DNA of 10,161 nucleotides from an uncultured Actinomycetes bacterium (GTDB lineage Bacteria; Actinomycetota; Acidimicrobiia; Acidimicrobiales; RAAP-2), in the NCBI GenBank assembly GCA_903826715.1, contig CAIKFN010000106.1:1-10161 (forward strand). Direction: 5' to 3'. Below are positions 6,165 through 10,161 of the stretch, one piece after another; positions within the stretch are counted from its first letter, which is position 1, and each line of letters begins with the position of its first letter. A program made the position numbers and the translations under genes. The notes under the pieces are model-generated. The model worked only from the letters and a program-made list of their open reading frames with translations. It was not told the origin of the DNA and ran no database searches.

Positions 6165-6893
6165 ATGAGCAGATTTAGCAAAGCCGCAACAGGCATGACA
6201 CTTGCGGAGCATCTCTCCGAAATTCGTCATCGATTCTTTGTGACAACAATCAGCGTGTTTGTTTTTGGCGTTCTCTCGTTTCTCTTTTATGCCCCAATCC
6301 TTAAATGGTTACAACACCCTTACTGTGCCGCAAACATTCATGCTTGCAAGTTTCTTATTACGAATCCAATGGATGGACTATCGCTTCGAATCAAGATTTC
6401 GGTTTATGGAGGAATCATCTTCTCGCTTCCAGTTATATTTTGGCAAGCTTGGCGCTTTATCAATCCCGGACTAAAAAAGAATGAGAAAAAATACATTATT
6501 CCTTTTGTTATTGCCGCAGTAATTTTCTTCGTTATTGGAATGGTCGTTGCGTACTTCAGCTTCGGTCACGCAATTCAGTTCCTTCAAGCCATCGGCGGAA
6601 ATACATTGGTAACGGAATACAACCCGAACCAGTACTTGTCACTACTTACTCTGATGCTCTTCGCCTTTGGACTTACATTCGAGTTTCCAGTAGTACTTGT
6701 TGCATTACAGCTTGCCGGAGCAGTGACGCCTAGGACATTGCTTCGAAACTGGCGCTACGCATGTATTGGAATAACTATTGCATCTGCTGTCTTCACCCCA
6801 AGTGGTGATCCTCTTTCAATGTGTGCACTGGCAGTTCCGCTCGTTGTTTTCTACTTCGGTGCAATTGGTGTAGGTAAGATCGCTAAAAAATGA
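6165..6893 (+). CDS. tatC: Sec-independent protein translocase TatC
   Basis: This polytopic membrane protein forms, with TatB, the receptor for twin-arginine signal peptides. Its 242 residues and six membrane segments (about 24-44, 78-95, 112-132, 158-182, 196-212, 220-238) match the family. The cytoplasmic N terminus MTLAEHLSEIRHR has the signal-binding Glu15. WQAWRFINPGLKKNEKKY carries the second conserved cytoplasmic acid, Glu107. FGLTFEFP carries the membrane-embedded acid Glu173. TPSGDPLSM is the family C-terminal motif. Cys54 and Cys61 in the first external loop may pair. The ATG is 2 bases after the tatB-like stop, and the TGA overlaps the helicase start as ATGA, so all three genes are probably translated from one message. 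Confidence 0.96.
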   Translation: MSRFSKAATGMTLAEHLSEIRHRFFVTTISVFVFGVLSFLFYAPILKWLQHPYCAANIHACKFLITNPMDGLSLRIKISVYGGIIFSLPVIFWQAWRFINPGLKKNEKKYIIPFVIAAVIFFVIGMVVAYFSFGHAIQFLQAIGGNTLVTEYNPNQYLSLLTLMLFAFGLTFEFPVVLVALQLAGAVTPRTLLRNWRYACIGITIASAVFTPSGDPLSMCALAVPLVVFYFGAIGVGKIAKK

Positions 6894-9010
6894 TCACCGG
6901 AGATTACCGGAGCAGGTTCATTGATGGACTTGGCTTTGGACCAGACAACTTTCAGCTAGACGCGATTGAAGCAATTGACCAGAACGTAAATGTTCTCGTT
7001 AGTGCCCCAACAGGCGCAGGAAAAACACTGATTGCAAACTATGCAATTGGACGAGTTCTCGAACGTGGGGAACGAGCCTTCTATACAACGCCTCTCAAGG
7101 CTCTTTCGAATCAAAAATTTAATGAGCTTTCAAAACTCTTCGGAAAAGATCGCGTTGGACTCTTAACTGGTGATACATCAATTAATCGCAACGCCGAAAT
7201 CGTTGTTATGACCACAGAAGTACTTAGAAACATGTTGCTCACAGAATCAACCCAGATTATGACGCTGGGCTTAGTTGTCCTTGATGAAGTTCACTACCTT
7301 CAAGATCAGTTTCGAGGTGGAGTATGGGAAGAAGTCATCATTCTCACCCCATCTTCAGTTCGATTTGTTGCACTTTCTGCAACCATTGGTAATGCTGGAT
7401 TTGTAGGGGAGTGGTTTGAGTCAGTTCGAGGACCAACCACGGTGATTATTGAAAAGACTCGTCCAATCGAGCTCCATAATCATTTTGCAATCGTTCGTCG
7501 TGGTCAGCCATACGCCGAGATTTCCGACCTGATTCACGAAGGTCGACTTTCTGATGAAGCTCGCAAGGTTGACAACATGATGAAGAACACGAGGCGTTTT
7601 CGCCCGGGTCCTAAGTGGAAGGGCCCGAAGTCATCAGCACCGCCGCCGCCTTTTAGAGCACCGAGACGAAGCGAACTACTTCAAACATTAGAGAAGGAAG
7701 GGCTCCTTCCAGTCATTGTGTTCATTTTCTCTAGAGCCGCCTGCGATGATGCAGTTAGCCAAATCAGGCGTGATGGGCTCTTGTTCACCACGCCCGAGCA
7801 GCGACGTGAAATTGAAGATATTGCACAAAGCCGATTACTCAACTTCAGCGAAGATGACCTGAAGGCGCTTGACTATAACGAATTTATTGACTGTCTACGT
7901 CGTGGCATAAGTGCTCACCACGCAGGTATGGTTCCAGCTTTTCGCGAAATAGTGGAGATGTGTTTTGAAGCTGGACTTCTCTCGGTGGTGTTTGCGACAG
8001 AAACTTTAGCGCTTGGAATAAACATGCCAGCACGCTCGGTAGCTCTTGAAAGGTTCACAAAGTACTCCGACTCTGGTCGCAAGTTCCTTACAAGTGGAGA
8101 GTTTTCTCAAATGACTGGACGCGCGGGTCGAAGGGGTCTTGACGATGAAGGACACGCAATTGTTTGCTTCACCAATGAAGTTGAGTTCCATGATGTTGGA
8201 AGGGTGGCCTTGGCTCCACCTTCGGAACTGCACTCATCATTTAGACCTACGTACAACTTCACATCAAACCTCATCAACCACTTTGAGTTCGAAACAGCAC
8301 TTGAAGTGGTGCAGTGTTCATACGCTCAGTTCGAAACGGACCGCCGTGCAACACCATCGAAACGACCTCTTGGTGATCAGATGATTGCTCGCCACAAGGT
8401 TTTAGAGGAACTTGGTTACGCCGAAGGATGGAAGTTAAATAAGCAGGGTCAACTGCTTCGATCGATTTATCACGAATGTGACCTTTTGATTGCCGAGTCA
8501 ATCACCAGTGGCGTCTTCGAAGACTTAGAGGCGGCGCAACTCGCTGGACTGCTCTCATGTTTCGTATTTGAGTCAAAGCGCTCTACGAGAGCACCGCACG
8601 CTGGCAAGAACGTAACCACCAAGAAGAAGAGCATCAATGACCGACTTGGTAGTGAGCGTCGAGCAAACATCACTGATCGACTTCATGAAATCCAGACCAA
8701 CAACGCACTCATCAGAGAAGTCGAAGAACGATACAAAGTTCCACACACCAAGGAACCAGACGGCAAATTTGCAACGACTATTACGGCCTGGGCGCGAGGG
8801 TCATCACTCAGCGTGGTCCTTGACCTCGCAGACGCTGAAATTGGACAGACCTCTCCGGGTGACTTCGTTAGAAATGCCAAACAGGTAGCAGACCTCTGTG
8901 AGCAGTTGGCACGAATGAGCGACCTCACGGCAGTGGCTGAAGTAGCCGCTGAAGCCCGTGATTATGTGCTCAGAAGCGTGGTTGCTGGGGCTTCTAGCGT
9001 CCACCCTTAA
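6890..9010 (+). CDS. helY: Ski2/Mtr4-like DEVH-box ATP-dependent helicase, HelY-like, compact
   Basis: This is an SF2 helicase, probably acting on RNA, with a role in RNA processing or decay inferred from the family. Motifs in order are: FQLDAIEAI (Q-like, 21-29), Walker A APTGAGKT (39-46), TTPLKALSNQK (Ia), the DEVH box (132-135), SAT (163-165), VIVFIFSRAACD (motif IV region, 275-285), FATETLALGINMPAR (V, 368-382) and QMTGRAGRRGLD (VI, 407-418). A basic, Pro-rich linker (about 237-260) separates the two RecA domains. The C-terminal part (about 515-705), with LLRSIYHECDLL, FATTITAWARG and GDFVRNAKQVADL, resembles a DSHCT domain. At 706 residues it is about 200 shorter than mycobacterial HelY (about 906), apparently between motif VI and the DSHCT domain. 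The start overlaps the tatC stop, and the tatC-helY order is the same as in mycobacteria. Confidence 0.9.
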   Translation: MITGDYRSRFIDGLGFGPDNFQLDAIEAIDQNVNVLVSAPTGAGKTLIANYAIGRVLERGERAFYTTPLKALSNQKFNELSKLFGKDRVGLLTGDTSINRNAEIVVMTTEVLRNMLLTESTQIMTLGLVVLDEVHYLQDQFRGGVWEEVIILTPSSVRFVALSATIGNAGFVGEWFESVRGPTTVIIEKTRPIELHNHFAIVRRGQPYAEISDLIHEGRLSDEARKVDNMMKNTRRFRPGPKWKGPKSSAPPPPFRAPRRSELLQTLEKEGLLPVIVFIFSRAACDDAVSQIRRDGLLFTTPEQRREIEDIAQSRLLNFSEDDLKALDYNEFIDCLRRGISAHHAGMVPAFREIVEMCFEAGLLSVVFATETLALGINMPARSVALERFTKYSDSGRKFLTSGEFSQMTGRAGRRGLDDEGHAIVCFTNEVEFHDVGRVALAPPSELHSSFRPTYNFTSNLINHFEFETALEVVQCSYAQFETDRRATPSKRPLGDQMIARHKVLEELGYAEGWKLNKQGQLLRSIYHECDLLIAESITSGVFEDLEAAQLAGLLSCFVFESKRSTRAPHAGKNVTTKKKSINDRLGSERRANITDRLHEIQTNNALIREVEERYKVPHTKEPDGKFATTITAWARGSSLSVVLDLADAEIGQTSPGDFVRNAKQVADLCEQLARMSDLTAVAEVAAEARDYVLRSVVAGASSVHP

Positions 9011-9013
9011 GGG
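9004..9013. repeat. 10-bp palindrome over the helicase stop codon
   Basis: CCCTTAAGGG is a perfect palindrome containing the TAA stop and is followed by AGTTTTG. As RNA it gives only a 3-bp stem with a 4-base loop, too weak for a convincing terminator. It falls near the expected -35 region of the possible promoter at 9026, so an operator role is conceivable but unsupported. Confidence 0.3.
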
Positions 9014-9025
9014 AGTTTTGCGCTC

Positions 9026-9031
9026 TAATCT
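9026..9031 (+). promoter_or_regulatory. Possible -10 element for the thyX-like gene
   Basis: TAATCT matches TAnnnT and ends 9 bases before the ATG at 9041. That would give a leaderless or nearly leaderless transcript. The 30-base gap after helY contains no Shine-Dalgarno sequence at normal spacing. The TAA within the hexamer is also an in-frame stop that bounds the next gene's start. No clear -35 is seen. Confidence 0.4.
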
Positions 9032-9040
9032 TTTCTATCC

Positions 9041-10161
9041 ATGCACTCTTACGCCGTTGAAGAATTCACAGAAGAAGAAGCAACAATCCTTCGTCGGTAT
9101 TTTACGAATCTAGAGTCACCGGTCTTTGCCCTTGTAAACCTTCCAGAGGTTGTTAAAGGCGCCTTATTCGCTCGATACTCACGCAGCACGAAGAGTCTTC
9201 GCAGATTGTTTCTTGATGAGTTCATTGGAGACCTAGACCTCACCGGTGACATTGGCATTGACGCAACAATTGGTCTTGATAAAGCTGAAAGCCTCTACGA
9301 GAAGATCTTCTTTGAATACGGAGATGACTCTGTTGCACAGCTTGGTGGAGTTCACCTCGCATGCGAACAGGCAAGCAATGTGCTCACCAAAGTTCTCGAG
9401 TGGGGAAGGCTCATGAGTTACCTTGAGCAGTCAACTCGCTACCTCGGCTACGACAAGCGCCTGAGCAATGGTCACTACCGCTACTACCGAGACCATGACG
9501 TGACCATGTCATCGTTTGGTGCTCGCTACGTTGGCGAAATGGACCGCATGTTCGATACGTATGCGGAACTGCTCCCACAACTCGTTGAGTGGCTAACTAA
9601 GAAGTTTCCAAAGACTGCAGACGACACTGACTTTGTTTACCGTCAAGCCATTAGAGCTAAAGCGCTTGACGCAGTTCGTGGACTTCTTCCAGCCAGTGCG
9701 CTATCAAATCTCGGAATTTACGCATCGGGACAAGCCTATGAATCACTGCTGCTTCGAATGCGTGCACATCCGCTTCCAGAAGTTCGCGAGTACTCAGTAC
9801 TAATGATGGATGAACTCGTCAAAGTTATTCCATCATTCTTGAAGCGAGTAAACATCGCCGAGCGTGGTGTGGCGTGGACGACTTACCTTGCTGAAACTAA
9901 GGGTGCCACAAAAGATCTCATTTCTTCTATGTGGAGCGACATTGAAGCTGAGCCAGGCGAACATGTTCGCCTGGCCGCATATGACAAAGACGGTGAAGCA
10001 AAGATTCTCCAAGCGATTGTCTTTGCGAACTCCACAATGTCCCAAGAAGAAGCTTCGAAGCGCGTTGGCGCAATGAACGCGGGGGACCGCTCAAAGTTGA
10101 TGGCTACCTATGTAGGCGACCGTAAAAATCGTCGTCACCGCCCAGGACGCGCATTCGAATC
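9041..10161 (+). CDS. Divergent ThyX-family (FAD-dependent thymidylate synthase-like) protein, 3' truncated by window
   Basis: The frame is open from ATG 9041 to the right edge (373 codons plus 2 bases) with no stop. An in-frame TAA at 9026-9028 and no other nearby start fix the ATG. ThyX-like features in the first ~270 residues are EYGDDSVAQLGGVHLACEQ (about 92-110), WGRLMSYLEQSTRYLGYD (121-138), and ARALDAVRGLLPASALSNLG-like and LLLRMRAHPLPEVREYS segments (about 205-252). The classic RHRxxSxNExSxRY motif appears altered: the first copy reads WGRLMSYLEQSTRY. A second region near the edge reads RRHRPGRAFE (364-373), which resembles the start of a second RHR motif. This suggests two tandem ThyX-like domains, as in long ThyX-like proteins of 500 or more residues. 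A classical single-domain ThyX is about 220-250 residues. Catalytic activity is uncertain, since canonical residues are missing. The function is unknown beyond the family. Confidence 0.75.
   Translation, partial: MHSYAVEEFTEEEATILRRYFTNLESPVFALVNLPEVVKGALFARYSRSTKSLRRLFLDEFIGDLDLTGDIGIDATIGLDKAESLYEKIFFEYGDDSVAQLGGVHLACEQASNVLTKVLEWGRLMSYLEQSTRYLGYDKRLSNGHYRYYRDHDVTMSSFGARYVGEMDRMFDTYAELLPQLVEWLTKKFPKTADDTDFVYRQAIRAKALDAVRGLLPASALSNLGIYASGQAYESLLLRMRAHPLPEVREYSVLMMDELVKVIPSFLKRVNIAERGVAWTTYLAETKGATKDLISSMWSDIEAEPGEHVRLAAYDKDGEAKILQAIVFANSTMSQEEASKRVGAMNAGDRSKLMATYVGDRKNRRHRPGRAFE

Noticed and set aside
9004..9020. Intrinsic terminator after the helicase gene
   Set aside because: The stem would be only 3 bp around CCCTTAAGGG and the T-run is short (TTTT followed by GC), so a terminator is not supported.
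9864..10076. Small plus and minus open frames within 9833-10076
   Set aside because: Both lie inside the ThyX-like reading frame, which stays open over more than 370 codons and carries family motifs.

Overview
The window holds a plus-strand actinobacterial Pup-proteasome locus followed by protein-export genes, a helicase and a ThyX-like gene. All nine complete or partial neighbours of pafA, and pafA itself, are on one strand with very short gaps. The order is arc/mpa (3' end only), dop, pup, prcB, prcA, pafA, lepB, tatB-like, tatC, helY-like helicase and a ThyX-family gene cut by the right edge. Base composition is moderate (roughly mid-40s percent GC by eye, not computed), which is low for Actinobacteria. 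Together with the Pup-proteasome genes this suggests a streamlined aquatic actinobacterium, for example an acidimicrobial or acI-like lineage. That taxonomic placement is inference only.

Positions 1-5015 encode the complete Pup tagging and degradation pathway. PafA ligates Pup to substrate lysines and Dop removes it (and deamidates Pup-Gln where needed). The ARC/Mpa ATPase ring recognises Pup and unfolds the substrate, and the PrcA/PrcB 20S core degrades it. Key residues are visible in each protein. Pup is encoded with a C-terminal Gly-Gly-Glu, so it is ready for ligation without deamidation.

Positions 5025-6893 encode export functions: a type I signal peptidase, a TatA/TatB-family subunit and TatC. 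Positions 6890-9010 encode a compact Ski2/Mtr4-like helicase resembling mycobacterial HelY. The order pafA ... tatA/B-tatC-helY matches Mycobacterium tuberculosis, except that pafB and pafC are absent between pafA and the tat genes and lepB stands there instead. From 9041 to the edge runs a divergent, probably two-domain ThyX-like protein.

Gene starts suggest translational coupling in several places: ATGA overlaps at prcB/prcA and tatC/helY, and 2-base gaps at pup/prcB and tatB/tatC. Three genes (lepB, tatB-like, thyX-like) lack a Shine-Dalgarno sequence and have a TAnnnT hexamer 6-9 bases before the start codon, which suggests internal promoters giving leaderless transcripts. I saw no RNA gene, CRISPR array, mobile element or convincing intrinsic terminator. 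No stretch over 300 bases lacks a gene.
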